Assembly (NCBI GenBank): GCA_051453625.1
Contig: JBOZIK010000001.1
Span: 247,874,273-247,909,177 of the forward strand
From: Welwitschia mirabilis
Taxonomy: Eukaryota; Gnetophyta; Gnetopsida; Welwitschiales
Reading direction: 5' to 3'
Length of the DNA: 34,905 nt
In this document: one piece after another, positions 1-11,782 of the stretch
Layout of the letters: every line of letters begins with the position of its first letter
Numbering within the stretch: the stretch's first letter is position 1
Made by a program: the position numbers and the translations under genes
Notes under the pieces: generated by a model
Told to the model about the DNA's origin: nothing
Databases searched by the model: none
What the model saw: only the letters and a program-made list of their open reading frames with translations

Positions 1-190
1 AAGTAAAAGATAAAATACCAAAACTACCTTTGGAAATCAATTCTCTAACTTTGAGCCTAGTGCCTTCATTGGGATTATGACATTCGGGTAAACTCTTGTC
101 TATATTAGCATGTGTTTTTTTTTTCAAGTTATATATTATTTATAAGTTTTCCTAAAGAACTTCAAGATTACATTAATTCACACAGCAACA
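1..190 (-). mobile_element. End of an LTR-like repeat inserted in the Copia gag
   Basis: Read on the minus strand, this stretch begins TGTTGCTGTGTGAATT at position 190 and runs off the window at 1. It aligns by eye along its length with the plus strand from 25954 (TGTTATGATGTGAATTT). The shared landmarks come in the same order: an A-run followed by ACAC, ATAGACAAGAGTT, and GAAGGCACTAGGCT, then TTAGAGAATTGATTTCC. Both copies start with TG immediately after a gag-like coding relic, here a Copia gag and there a Gypsy gag. This is what two independent insertions of one LTR family would look like. The family is not recognised, and neither copy's other end can be seen here. Confidence 0.55.
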
Positions 191-931
191 CTACTTCATT
201 GTTGCTTTATGGTTCTTGATTAGATCCATCTTTGATCTCAGGAATTTCATAGGTGATAGTTAATGCCACACTTTTCTTCTTTTGTTTTCCAAATCTGAGT
301 TCAAATATGTGAAGTTTCCCTTATAATTCATCTATATTCATAATATTCAGGTCCTTCCTTTCTTCACTGGTAGTCACTTTTGATTCAGACCTCTTGGGTA
401 GAGATCTCAAAGCTTTGCGAACTACTTCTGATTCTTTAATAATTTCACATAATTCATGCATAGAATTTATAATATCCATTAGATTTTCAAAGAAATCATT
501 TATACCTTCATCATCTTCGATCTTTAGATTTTCAAACTGAGTTACGATCATCTGAAGCTTAGTTTACTTTACTAGGTTTATTTCTTCATGAGTAGTCTCT
601 AATATATCCCAAGCTTCTTTGGTAGTAGTGTAATTTATAACTCTTTTAAATCTTCTGGACCTATGTCAAAGAATATAGCATTTAATCCTTTGAAGTTATA
701 AGTTACTGCTAATTTTTTGTTAGGCTTCCTTTTGTCCTTGCTCTTTGGAGTAGCTAACTTAGTTATAGGATCTCGGACAGTGAGAAGATAATATTCATTA
801 GTAATAAACTTCTATATTTCAAGGTCAATGGATTGAACAAAGACCTTCATCTTTTCCTTTTAATAACTATAATTTATTCCATCAAATAAGGAAGGCCTTG
901 TGATAAAATTTCCTTACGTAAGTTAACTCAT
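191..931 (-). pseudogene. Ty1/Copia gag pseudogene (DUF4219 + UBN2 type)
   Basis: This is a remnant of the capsid (gag) region of a plant Copia retrotransposon. The ATG is at 929-931. The N-terminal part resembles DUF4219, with P-S-L-F-D-G followed by a Y-(stop)-K-x-K-M motif that normally contains Trp. The middle to C-terminal part is UBN2-like: E-A-W-D-I-L-E near 600-625, then a 76-residue open stretch (551-321) containing F-E-N-L-K-I and, further on, A-L-R-S-L-P-K-R, the hallmark L-P-x-R/K of this family. At least four stops fall where the family has Trp, Gln or Arg, and a one-base frameshift lies near 640-650. The zinc knuckle and all of pol are absent because the sequence is replaced by another repeat at about 190. 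The 5' LTR and primer site lie directly upstream (997-2280, 983-994). The identification is strong, but the clade within Copia is not resolved. Confidence 0.85.
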
Positions 932-982
932 TTTATAGGGATGAATGACGCAGAGATCTATTAGGATCTATTACTTAACCTT

Positions 983-994
983 ACTTTGATACTA
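983..994 (-). promoter_or_regulatory. Copia primer binding site (tRNA initiator-Met)
   Basis: The minus strand reads TAGTATCAAAGT. The canonical plant primer site complementary to initiator Met tRNA is TGGTATCAGAGC. The three differences are all G-to-A or C-to-T. It sits two bases inside the LTR edge and about 50 bases upstream of the gag ATG, the expected place for priming minus-strand DNA synthesis. Confidence 0.8.
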
Positions 995-1465
995 ATTAAA
1001 AGTATAAGATCGACCCTATAGATGAGTAAAGAGGTCTTAAAACCAATTTCCTTACTTTTTACATCCTGCAAATAAAACAAGTAGATTTGCAAAACACAAA
1101 TGCAAGATATTTAATGGTGGATAGACATTACCCTTCAGCCCTTTAGACCTCTTAACTTAGCTAGCATATGTTAGCTTCTAAGATTGGTTTTTAGGCTCAG
1201 TAGAAACCTCTCACAACATTATAGGATTTTAAGATTGATCCTCAACCATAAAAGAAAGGAAGTAAGGAGAATGCACAAATGCACAGATGCACAGATTTTC
1301 TCTTAATAGTGAAGTAATCTCTTGTTCATAGAAGATGCAACAATAGGACCAATCAGAAATCTGAACTTTCTATTATTCAGATACAATGCTAAAGGAATAT
1401 ATCAGTTCTTTTTTTTCTATGTTTAATATTACAAAAAGGTATCTTCCTTTTGATTGTAAGGGAGC

Positions 1466-1472
1466 TTAAATA
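1466..1472 (-). promoter_or_regulatory. TATA-like box in the Copia LTR
   Basis: The minus strand reads TTTACTATTTAAGCTCCC here, with TATTTAA as the likely TATA element. It lies roughly two thirds of the way through the LTR, consistent with a U3/R boundary near 1440. No transcription evidence is available. Confidence 0.4.
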
Positions 1473-1589
1473 GTAAAGGTGCACAAGGTAACCTTTTGAT
1501 AATAGTGAAGTAAACCATTGTTCTTTTTGATGAACTATTAAAAATGTAATGGTTTTATTTATAACTTATATAATTGACTTTAATACAAT

Positions 1590-2215
1590 CATCGGTCCCT
1601 CAAACATTCGGTCACCCTTTCTTCTGATCTTTGGTCGTCCTTATTTGCCATAAATTTCTTAGTACAGGATAGATGCACATTCGGCTGCTCTTATGATAAT
1701 ATGTGATTAACTTTCATTTGGTTGCCTTAACTTTAACAACTCAGCTGACCTTGTGAGGGTAGATTCTAGGCTGTATGCATTTATCCATAGTTATATTATT
1801 TAGTCACTCTTACTTTTAGTAGACTCAGAATTCACTGATTGTCATGCGGTCACCCGTCTATAACTAGTTGATAACCCATGCTATCATCACACTGAATTCA
1901 GAAGATTGTAACATAGTCGCCATTATCTATTTTTGGTTATCCATGTTTTTTCTAGTTTTTACATAGAGGCTTTTAATGAGTCACCTGACTATATGTTCTT
2001 GATTGCTCATTCCTAAACTAGTCTTCTTCCTGATGTATTAGCATGATCACTTGATAAGATTAACTCGGCCACCCATTCTATGACTGGTCTTTTTCTTAGA
2101 TGCATCAGTTCAGTCACTTGGTGTGCTAAGTGTGGTCACCCAATCTTGAAGTAGTTTCATAGTTCTTAACAGGTCAGTCATCCAGTCTTAGGAGTCAGTC
2201 ACTCAGTGCTTGAAA
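1590..2215. repeat. Dispersed short motif repeats in LTR U3 (GGTCACCC-like)
   Basis: About a dozen degenerate copies of a (C)GGTCACCC-like octamer occur at irregular spacing on the plus strand. Examples are CGGTCACCC near 1605, GGTCGTCC near 1632, CGGTCACCCG near 1846, CGGCCACCCA near 2068, GGTCACCCA near 2134, CAGTCATCCAG near 2166 and CAGTCACTCAG near 2193. The variants differ mainly by C/T and G/A changes, as if an original CGGTCGCCC array had lost its CpGs. Such U3 arrays are often enhancer-like, but that role is inferred. Confidence 0.5.
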
Positions 2216-2280
2216 ATCTCTACACAATTAACTAACTACAAAAACGCATTAATTTAATCAATAATAATGGATTCTCAACA

Positions 2281-4860
2281 CCTATAATTAATTTCTAGAT
2301 TATTCTATTTTATAAATAATAGTGATGTAATCAGTTTATGCCCTCCATTTCTTCCTAGTTTTTCATCATATAAAAGACATGTTGTAAATAATTGAGGAGA
2401 TGTAAGCTTATTATCAACATACTTGGTTAAATTTTATGGAAAATACCTTATCAATATCATAAGAGGTTGTAACTCCAATTAATGGCATTCCAACTCGATA
2501 TTTGGACATCATCTAAATAGTTTTACTTTATTTTTTAACTATACATACATAGTTGGGATTAACTCCATAGGCTTTTACTTCACCTCAATAAACCTCCAAT
2601 ACAGGTGACATGTGGTACATGAGGTGGATGCATGCTTATAATTAACCCCTACTTCCTTGAAGCATCTCTAGATGATGCAACATAATCCATCGATGTTACA
2701 AGCTTGAGATATTAAATTTTAATATGTTTATAGATTGGTAGGAAATAAGAGTAATGATCAAATTCACTTTTAGATGGGTATTATAAAAAAATGCAATGCA
2801 ACATACCTAAGTGATGAGATTAAAGTGTTGGGATGAATATGATTAGAGTTATCTTGATTTAGTCCTATTTGATAAATACACCATATAGATTCATGCAAAA
2901 AAATCTAACTAATATGGATATTTAATAAATAATATACATACTTGTAATAATTCTAATAATCATTCCATTCATTTAATAGAGATAATCATAAAACGAAAGT
3001 AAGCATACAAAAACATTTCTTTTTTTCTAAGATTATAATAATAAAACTCTAGATAAAGAAAATAATATGTTTTTTCCTTTTCTATATAAGTAAAGGAAAT
3101 ATTGTTTTTTCTCTTTCAATAATAATATAAAAAATTATNNNNNNNNNNACTTAAAGAAATTAAAGCATACCTAGATCTATGTCAATCTTAGAAAGAGTCT
3201 TCTATGTAAATATAACAATCTCCATGGATTAGTATAAAGAAGGTAAAAAAAGAAAGTATAGATCAAGAATAATTTCTAAGATATAAGTATTTATCCGATA
3301 TTTCATATGGCTATATTATAATTTAATAAAAATAAGCGATAAGCTAGAGACTACTTATGTCACTTAACTACTAAGGTGAAAACTCTTATAAGCATGCACA
3401 TTTAAAGTAAGCTAAGGAAAAAGGATAAAAGAGGTATTTCTATAATTCAATATCACGTATAAATAATTTTACTTAACTCTACTAATAGAAACATATTTCA
3501 TAATTTAATTTTGCTATAAAAGTTTGTGTAATAATTTTTTTATAATTTTAGACATTAATTATAATATTTTTTTAGCTCTAGGGAGACATCCTAGTTAAAA
3601 AGTAATAATTAATTAATTATGAAACAAAAACTAAATTGAAGTAGTTTTTCAAAAATAAGACACATAATAGGTTACTTAGAATCTAACTTAAACTATCTTG
3701 AAATTATAAAAGTATTATTTATAACTTATCATTCAAGGCTAAAAACTATTAAATTTTCTAAAATTATAATCTTACCACACTACACTAAATTGATCATAAT
3801 GTCTAACATACTTTAAGTATTTAATTGATTCAAGATGTTTTGGAAAGATTATTCAATCTTTTACAATGGAAGATATGTATGGTTATAAATATGCTAATAA
3901 AAATGTATAGAAATATGAATTACTTGATTAATATTTNNNNNNNNNNNNNNNNNNNNNNNNNNNNNNNNNNNNNNNNNNNNNNNNNNNNNNNNNNNNNNNN
4001 NNNNNNNNNNNNNNNNNNNNNNNNNNNNNNNNNNNNTTACTTGATTAATATTTTCTACATTTATTTTTAACATATTTTAACAAGTAATATTTTTAAAATA
4101 ATTACTCATCATAAAAATTACTATTTTTACATTTTTACATTTATGACACAATCCTAAACTTACAAAAAACATTTCCATAATTAATACCTATTAATTAATA
4201 ATATATAAGGTTTTATCCTTTGTCCCTATTCTGGAAATTTAATTTTTGACATAATAAAAGTATGATAAAGGATTTATAACTGCTAAAGTAATAACTCAAA
4301 TCAATAAAAGAATGTATATACTAACTAATTAATTATAGAAACAAAAATCAAATCAATTCAAAAGAACCATTTACTATGAGTCCTTATATTTTCCATGCAA
4401 GAGTACTAGGCAAAAGAGATTTTTAAGGATCATACTTTTCCCTAATAAGATGGTTCTAATGCATAATTGATAAAACTAAATATAATACTAAAATAAACAT
4501 GGGTACCCAAATTTCTTTTATTTTCTTTTCTTTTTTTAATAGTGATCCAATGGTCACTTGGCCATAATCCCCCATTAGTAATCTAACATCACTAAGCATA
4601 GGAGACCCCCTCATATCTTACTATAATGTTTTGGTGGATGCCAGTGGAAGGGGATAATATTTTATAACATAATTGCATAAAAGCCATAGAAAATTCTATA
4701 ATAAAATATCACATCATTTAAATTAAAAAAAAAAGAGTCATATTAATAATGAAAGTTAGGATCTTTCTTACAAACATTAGTAAGATCTTAATAGTTGAAG
4801 ATGATGAAGATTTAAGCTCAAGAGTTTTCTAGCTCCAAGCTTCTAATATTTAAGCTCCAC
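2281..4860. other. AT-rich sequence without recognised genes
   Basis: No coding region is supported. The only longer open frame, at 3825-4070 on the plus strand, is created by a gap of N. Gaps lie at 3139-3148 (10 N) and 3937-4036 (100 N). Short stretches such as 2400-2660 have somewhat more complex sequence and may be old repeat, but I recognise no domain. Confidence 0.6.
3937..4036. other. 100-N assembly gap with duplicated flanks
   Basis: The 17 bases before the gap (3920-3936, TTACTTGATTAATATTT) are identical to the 17 bases after it (4037-4053). This suggests either an unclosed overlap between two contig ends or a short tandem repeat spanning the gap. The true gap size is unknown because 100 N is a conventional placeholder. 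Confidence 0.85.
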
Positions 4861-4874
4861 AAGCAAGATAATAT

Positions 4875-4930
4875 GAGAGAGAGTGAGAGAGAGAGAGAGA
4901 GAAATAAAGAAAGAAAGAGAGAAATAGAGA
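4875..4930. repeat. GA-rich microsatellite
   Basis: A run of GA dinucleotides is interrupted by GTGA and AAATAAAGAAAGAAAG variants and ends directly at a gap. The repeat probably caused the break in assembly. The open frames on both strands here are artefacts of the simple repeat and the N run. Confidence 0.9.
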
Positions 4931-5044
4931 NNNNNNNNNNNNNNNNNNNNNNNNNNNNNNNNNNNNNNNNNNNNNNNNNNNNNNNNNNNNNNNNNNNNNN
5001 NNNNNNNNNNNNNNNNNNNNNNNNNNNNNNNNNNNNNNNNNNNN
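4931..5044. other. 114-N assembly gap beside the GA repeat
   Basis: The run of N begins directly after the GA-rich repeat. Its non-round size suggests an estimated rather than placeholder gap. Confidence 0.9.
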
Positions 5045-6984
5045 AAGATCATAAGATCACATGATTTAGCATTGATAAGTGGAATAAGTAACATTGAACT
5101 ATAAAATGAGATCATAGTTATAATCCATGTACCTAACAAGGGTGAGTAATCTTCTTACTCTAGCATCTTTTAATCCTTCATAGGATCATAAGTAAGTTTA
5201 ATTGGTCTAAGATATTCATCAAAAGAATAAATGCATAAATCTCAAAATTAACATATGGCACAATCAGATAGACTTTTTAATTCCAATGAATAAAGTAATG
5301 AGTATGCTCTGAACAAAGTGTCCTTACACATCTCGAAAATATAAAAGTCAAGGTAGAATAAATCTATTCATTTATCATTCTTGGTTCTAAGTAAGAGTTC
5401 ATGTACTTGTTCAAATGCTTATTTATTTCAAAATACAAAAAATCTATCAATCACATAACACAAGGAAGAAAATATTTATTCTTAATACAGTACATCTATC
5501 ACATTTTTCAAGAACCTAAATGAGTTAAAAATGCAAAATATATTATTATGTCTTCTTAAAACTTTCAATTATTTTATTATGTGATTTTAATTCTTCACAT
5601 AGTTGGATTATCTAATTTTAAATGTTTGGATAGATTTTCTCATAAAAACCTTTTAACACAATTTTTATCATTTTTATTTTAAGCTATAAAGGTTAANNNN
5701 NNNNNNNNNNNNNNNNNTGACATCTTATTTGTTAAGAAACTTAAATAAGAATAATTATTCATTTAACTAAAAGCTTAACATACTTATTATTTAATTAAAT
5801 AAGGTTTACAAAATATGGGATATGTTAGTGATAGAGGAATCCTTAAAAATCTATAAGAGTATTATATAAAGTAAAAGGTAAAACTTAATACGAAAATATC
5901 CCCTAATAACAAGTGAAGATTTATTTTCTTAATCTTATGTTACTTATTAATTTGATTACAACCTTGTACTCATAAAAAAACAATAAACTTCATATTCTAC
6001 TATCCTTCCTAAATCTAAAATATAAATGGTAGTAGAAAACAGTTATTGTATGCTGCTACATTTAACATTTAAAATAAATACATACCCTTCAAATTTATCC
6101 TTTTTCCACAACCACTATATTTAGACTAGCCTATTCAAATTTAGATATTAAATAAGTGAAAATATCCTTAGGTAATTTTTCTTTTAATTAAGTAATTGCA
6201 TCTTGCATCTTACCATTGAGTCTTCTTTCTAGTTCTCATACATGTTTTTATGGATACATTAAGATATATTTTGTATTAATAAACGTCTATTAAAGTTTAT
6301 TTTATGTCCAAATATGTTGATATAAAGACCTTGATATATATCTTTAATAATGTTTTACATACTTCTTTGTTAATAATGTATTAAATTACTATTTGTAATT
6401 AATGCTTTGCTATTTTCTACTTTAAAACATTCTAGCCCAAGTTGTAAAAGTATTTTTTCTTTTTATTTCTTTTGTATTTTCTTCTAGCTCTATTATTTTT
6501 AAGTGTTCTTGATTATGATCTTAAAAATAACTTTTTGTTTTTATTTCTATTATTGGAGTTTTTTCTCCACCTTATTTTACTAGTTTAAATCACTTACAAA
6601 AAGGAGTCTTTCTTAATACTCCATATTAATTTCTACAATTTCTTTTCTGGTAAGTAAAGTGTTATGTCTAATATCATAGGATATTGAGTACATTATTATT
6701 TAGATTAATAAACTATAAAATGTATAAAATAAGTAAACTATAGTATAACAATCAACATATCACTTATATTCTTTATAGTACTAATAGTTAATTTATTTGC
6801 TAAAATTAAACTTCCATTATATTCTTCTATTTCATGATCATTTACTAACTTATTAGCTTCATATATTATGACTTTGATAATTACTTCTAAATATATTAAA
6901 TTAATAAATTTATTTAAACTAATATTAATTTTAAGAAAATAGGTACCTTCATCCCTATATTTAAGTTAATTAGATTCATAAATT
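5045..6984. other. AT-rich sequence, possible coding relic on minus strand
   Basis: No gene can be supported. There is a 21-N gap at 5697-5717. On the minus strand, around 6200-6235 and 6780-6900, short stretches read as plausible protein between stops, for example E-A-N-K-L-V-N-D-H-E-I-E-E-Y. These may continue the relic at 6985-7200, but frame changes and stops prevent a call. Confidence 0.35.
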
Positions 6985-7200
6985 ATGGTAACAGACATCC
7001 ATGATGATTCTTCTTCTTACAATATTCATTATTGTAGATTATTCCCCTTTATTTTTGGGTTTTTCCTAGGTTTCTTACATGATTCATTTACTATTCTAAG
7101 ATATTCTAGTACCTATTCAAGAAAATTAATCAAATGGTTAGCTATAACTAGTTCTCATAATTGTTCTTTACATTTAGTAGTAGATCAAGTGAGACCTTTG
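6985..7200 (-). pseudogene. Unidentified stop-riddled coding relic
   Basis: The minus strand carries a stretch that reads like a helical protein: a Lys/Glu/Leu-rich segment with E-L-V-I-A-N-H-L-I-N-F-L-E, then E-Y-L-R-I-V-N-E-S-C-K-K-P-R-K-N-P-K, then E-E-E-S-S-W. It is interrupted by TGA where CGA (Arg) would fit and by TAG/TAA where CAG/CAA (Gln) would fit, the same decay seen in the identified retroelements. The plus strand has an 85-codon open frame over the same bases (6985-7242), but its composition is not protein-like and I treat it as the shadow. A gag or other retroelement protein is possible, but no family is recognised. Confidence 0.3.
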
Positions 7201-7242
7201 TTTTGTTGTTATTATTATTATACTCAACATATATTCTCATGA

Positions 7243-8758
7243 AGGATGATAATTTTAAAGTGTTTTTATTTTTAAATTCTTATTAAATAAGATCATAACC
7301 CTAGTATTCTATTAAAAATGCTATTTTTTAAATTTTTTATTTTTTCTATTCCTTTTTCTAGGTCACTAATCTTTAGAAATGAGATTACTTAATCTAGTTT
7401 TGGTTACACAGAATTATTCATGTATTATTTTTAGGATTTTTGTGCTTTAGCATTTGACCCTTATTATATTTTTTATTTTTTAATTTTTCCATTCTTGTAC
7501 ATTTTTCATGACAAGCTCTTCAATTTTTAAAGAATTCATTTATTTATTACTAATATTTATTTTTATATGGTTATTTTTCATGCTGGTTTCATCTAAATTC
7601 TAGTTTAATGTTAATAAGGTAATTTAGCTTTAGTCTTAGTCTATCAATTTTCTATCATGATAGAAATATTGACTCTATTTATATGTAATAATTTTGTAAA
7701 GGTTCATTCTAAGGACATTCTAATCCATTATGATCATCTTATCCATAATATATGTAAGATACATATTTGTTATTTGAAAAGGATTTTTATAGCTTTTATG
7801 TTATTGAATCTACATCTTTAGCTACTTTTATATTTTTATTTTTAATAAAAAAATGAAATGCCTTTTTTATGCTAACAGAGCAAATAAATCAGATAAAAAC
7901 TATAATATTTTCATGATAATAAAATATGATTTTAGATTTAAGAGGTTATATGATTAATTCATGAGTCGATTAGAATAAAAATAAAGTACTATGATTCAAA
8001 ACATAGTTATAGTGCTTATTTTTTCCTTTTATGTCTAAGAGTACAATAGATAGAGTTTTCCATATCCACTTTCATTTTGTTTAAATCTATGATAAAATCT
8101 AGAATTTCGTATTATTACTATCATTTTCTTTAGATTTATGCCTTAATAATAGAAGATATTTAAATTTGCTAAGGCTTAAATTCTTAGATGAACTCTTGCC
8201 GTGTTTCTCCATTTTAAAGTACAAGGGATCAAATAGCCTCTTGTTCTTTATTTGTTTCTTTTGAAACTCTTTTGATTATGTTTCTCCAAACATTGTTGCA
8301 TAGAGTTATGGGTAGATGTCTCCATGCAGAGAATATTCTTTTATCATTCTCAATTACTCTTTAAATTTTAAGAACATTCTAAATTATGTTTTATTAAAAT
8401 TTAGAACTTATTAAACTATGCATTCTTTCATAACCTTTCTTTATATAGGTGCACTAAAGCAAAATATGATTATTTCTTTCATAATTTTTTGGAAAAGTAA
8501 CACTACATGGAAATGATTATTTAGCTTTCTATTAAATAATCTTTGGTAGAAAGATTCTTTAATAGAATTGTTATGAGAACTTGGTAACAATTATTTTCAA
8601 AATATTTATTAAAGAAGGTACTTCATATTCTAAACTAATATTAGTAGATATGTCCTTGTAGTCTCTTCATAAAGCTCAAAACTCGATTCTTAATTTTTTC
8701 AAGACTTCACATTAGGGGTGCATAAATAGTTTTAAGATAACATTTAAATTTTATATTA
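7243..8758. other. AT-rich sequence without recognised genes
   Basis: Only short fragments between stops are present on either strand. A minus-strand Lys/Glu-rich stretch around 7320-7380 could belong to the same unidentified relic as 6985-7200. No terminal repeats, RNA genes or known motifs are seen. Confidence 0.4.
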
Positions 8759-8959
8759 TTATAGAAGTATTTTTTTTTTTTTTTTTTTAAATGATATTGG
8801 TTCATTCTTTATGAAGTTATGAATATTCCAAACCAACTTTCTTAATAGAGCCATATCAAAGTCTAAATGATGCTCAAGACTGCAGCCTTCATTAAGTTTA
8901 TATCTACACACTCCTCCCGTTACAAAGTATTTGAGGGCTTCTACTCTTATGAATTCCAA
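8759..8959 (-). pseudogene. Unidentified 66-codon open stretch
   Basis: This frame stays open without stops and has a more even amino-acid composition than its surroundings, with two Cys and the motifs F-V-T-G-G-V-C-R-Y and L-R-K-L-V-W-N-I-H-N. The last few codons run through an A-rich tract (T-run on the plus strand at about 8770-8789), so the true coding part probably stops before it. No family is recognised. It could be a fragment of a retroelement protein or of a captured gene, and it has no visible promoter or splice context. Confidence 0.25.
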
Positions 8960-11780
8960 AGAAATTATTTTTTATATATTTTTATGTAATTAATGGCTAT
9001 AAGTTCTACCTTAAATAGGATATAAGAAACATGGAAAATTATAGAGAGCACTTTAAAGTAGATAGATTGTCCTAGATTGAGATAGAAGTCTAAATTTTCA
9101 ATCATTTAAGATATATTTCACTTTAAGAATCACCTTATCCTTATAAATTTAACTTATTTGATAAAAATAAGAAAAGAAACATTCCTAATTATTTTATGGA
9201 ATGTTAATCTAATGAATAATGAAGCTAATTTTTGTGTCTTCTTAAAGTTTCATATCAATAACAAAATCATAATGATTAATATTTATAAAATAAACTTTTA
9301 TTATAGAGGATTATTTGAAATTAATAATGAATTATTTGATAATCTATGATTGATATTTTACTAATTAATTACTTTCTCTATTTTAATTAATTTTTAGTTA
9401 TTTTCTTATGTTTATATGATTAACTATTTTTTTCTTTTATTTTCATCACATTCTATATTAACATTCTATCCTTTTCTTATTATACATAATTAAACTAGAT
9501 TATCACCTATGACTTCTAGAATTTAATTTCATTCCTACCTCTACATAATAAGTTTAGTTTAAATTGTGTTAATTTATTGAGTTCTCTTAAGAGAACTCTT
9601 TCTCCTTGTCTAGGTTTTGTTACATGACTTTGACATTTTTATAATAAGTTTGTTAGTTATTAAGAAATCCCTCAAATTTGTTACTCTTCTTGTTTTATAC
9701 TTAAAGTTAATATGTTAAATCCTTATTAACATTTATAAATTTAATCATAAAACATTTTATAGGTTGCTTCCAAATTCTAATGATTTTATGAGGTAACTAA
9801 TAATACCATAAACAAACATCTACTTTTAATAAATTAGAAGAATATCTGCATTTATGATTATTTGTTTCTAAGAAATCTAATTTGTAAAATGAATCAAATA
9901 AAATGAGATGTAAAACTTCATCTTCATTTTTCATTTCTTCAAATAAGGGTAAAATATTTAAGTTTATATTTCTTATTCTTTTTAGGTATTCTTAAAACAT
10001 TTTCATCTACTAGACTAAATTTAAATTTTCTAGTGAAGTGATACATTTATAAAGAAATGTTATTTTCATCATCTTTATAAAATGGTTTATTATTTTTAGA
10101 ATTTTTATTTATAGCTTCTCAATTATTTTTTCAAATTTCCTCTTGGATTTTATTTAAACTCATGTTTCTTAATTCAACTTCATGGCCTATTCTTTTTCAT
10201 AAAGTATGTCCATCATGCATATATCCTCATCTTCTATCTTAATAGTGGAATATTTTATTCTACTTTAAAATCTTTGTATTTTTATGGATCTTTATAAATG
10301 TTTTCTAATTGATATTGTTACCTCTTATTTTATCTTTAAAAAATAATTTTTTTGTATCTATCATTGTTCTAACCATGATTATCACATGCTTAAAGGAAAT
10401 AATTTGTTTTTTCTTTAAGAAGTGTACTCTTTCTAGTAATAATCCCAAATGATGTATGTTAAAGTGATGAAGATCAATTTTCCTAGGGGTTTTATCAACT
10501 ATTAGTTTATGGCTATGGCTCTCATGTTGGTTATAATAGGAAGATAGTTAGTTATTATAATAAAATAAAATAAAGAACTTAGAGCCTAAGAATGATATCT
10601 AAAAGGGGATTCTTTTGGCTCCATAAGGTGTTATAGCTTGAGATGCCAAAAAAAGGGGGTTTTATTTCCAAAAACTAAAACTACTTTAGAAGATAAATAT
10701 TCTTAAATTTATATTTAAAATAAGAAATCTTAGCCTAATTATTCATAATCTATTACTATATTGAGAATGATTATATCATTAAATTTATATCTAAATCTAG
10801 TATGATCTATTAAAATCAAAAATAAATACAACTAACTATTTTTTTTGAATTTATAATAGTGAAAAGTAATAAAATTTTATTATTTTTATTAGCTATCCTA
10901 TAGCAAAAAAGAATTATCAATGATAAATTTTAACTCTAAAAAAATTAGAAAACAAGACATTCTCCTATCAACAACATTTTTTTGATAGCACGTATTTCTA
11001 AAATTTTGATATTAAGTAAGATGCATTCATAGTTTAAAGAAAATTCATATTCTTAAATAAGGTTAAATGAGAAGTATTAAAAAGAATTTATTTTTAAATA
11101 TTAATAATAAAATTAGCAACTTAAACAAGACAACTAGGCAAAAAAAAAAAAAAAAAGCTTGGTATACTTATTAAATTCTTGTAGGTAGAATTAACTCTTT
11201 AAGTATAAGAGATAACATATGTTTAGTAGGCTAATATTTTATCAAACTATCCTCTATTCTAGTATTAAATGAGAAAATGTGTTGATTATTTCTAATAGCA
11301 ATAGAACTTAAACTTGTACCTCATTTTTCTTCACTAGGATGGGTGTAAATACAAAGCCCTATTTCTACTATTTGAAAAAAAAAATTTATAGAAAGTTCTA
11401 CTATTTTCATTTTTTTCCCCTTAAGGAAGTTATTTTATTTTCATTCACTATTATCTATTTTACCTCTGTGTGGATAAATAATCAAGCATCCCCTTTTGGT
11501 TTTTGTTTTGTTTAAGAAAGTAGAAACTTTAGCCTTAATTCTATTATCTTATTTCTATTTGTTAAATAAAGCTTTAAACAAAAAAAATTTAATTACATAA
11601 AAATGTTTTAGATTTAGATATTTTCAAAAACATTGTTATACATAATAAGAGAATAGTATTATTACAAAATATTACTTCAAATGTTTTGTAACACTAATCA
11701 TAATATTGATAATAAAAATACTATAATTATAGTGTTGATACCATTTGTTCTTTAAGCATAATATTATGAATAATCTATTA
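8960..11780. other. AT-rich sequence without recognised genes
   Basis: A 63-codon frame at 9158-9349 is rich in Ile, Asn and Lys and is what AT-rich DNA gives by chance. A minus-strand stretch about 9720-9960 shows some protein-like segments (for example L-P-L-F-E-E-M-K-N-E-D-E-V) but too few to name. No terminal repeats are recognised. Confidence 0.4.
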
Positions 11781-11782
11781 TA

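Larger units (their letters stand above)
997..2280 (-). mobile_element. 5' LTR of the minus-strand Copia element
   Basis: Read on the minus strand, the LTR opens with TGTTGAGAATCC at 2280 and closes at about 997 with CTTTTA, a decayed form of the expected CA end, two bases before the primer binding site. The length is about 1.28 kb. A TATA-like TATTTAA lies at 1466-1472 within a CTTTACTATTTAAGCTCCC context, putting U3 at the high-coordinate side. The U3 holds a series of short GGTCACC-like motifs (about 1590-2215). The matching 3' LTR is outside the window, so the outer edge rests on the TG terminus alone and no target duplication can be checked. Confidence 0.7.

Noticed and set aside
6985-7242. 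Plus-strand 85-codon open frame
   Set aside because: Tyr/Phe/Ser-rich composition with no motif. The opposite strand reads more like protein, so this is taken as a shadow.
8768-8789. T-run as the poly(A) tail of a LINE or SINE
   Set aside because: No element body, internal promoter or target duplication was found beside it.
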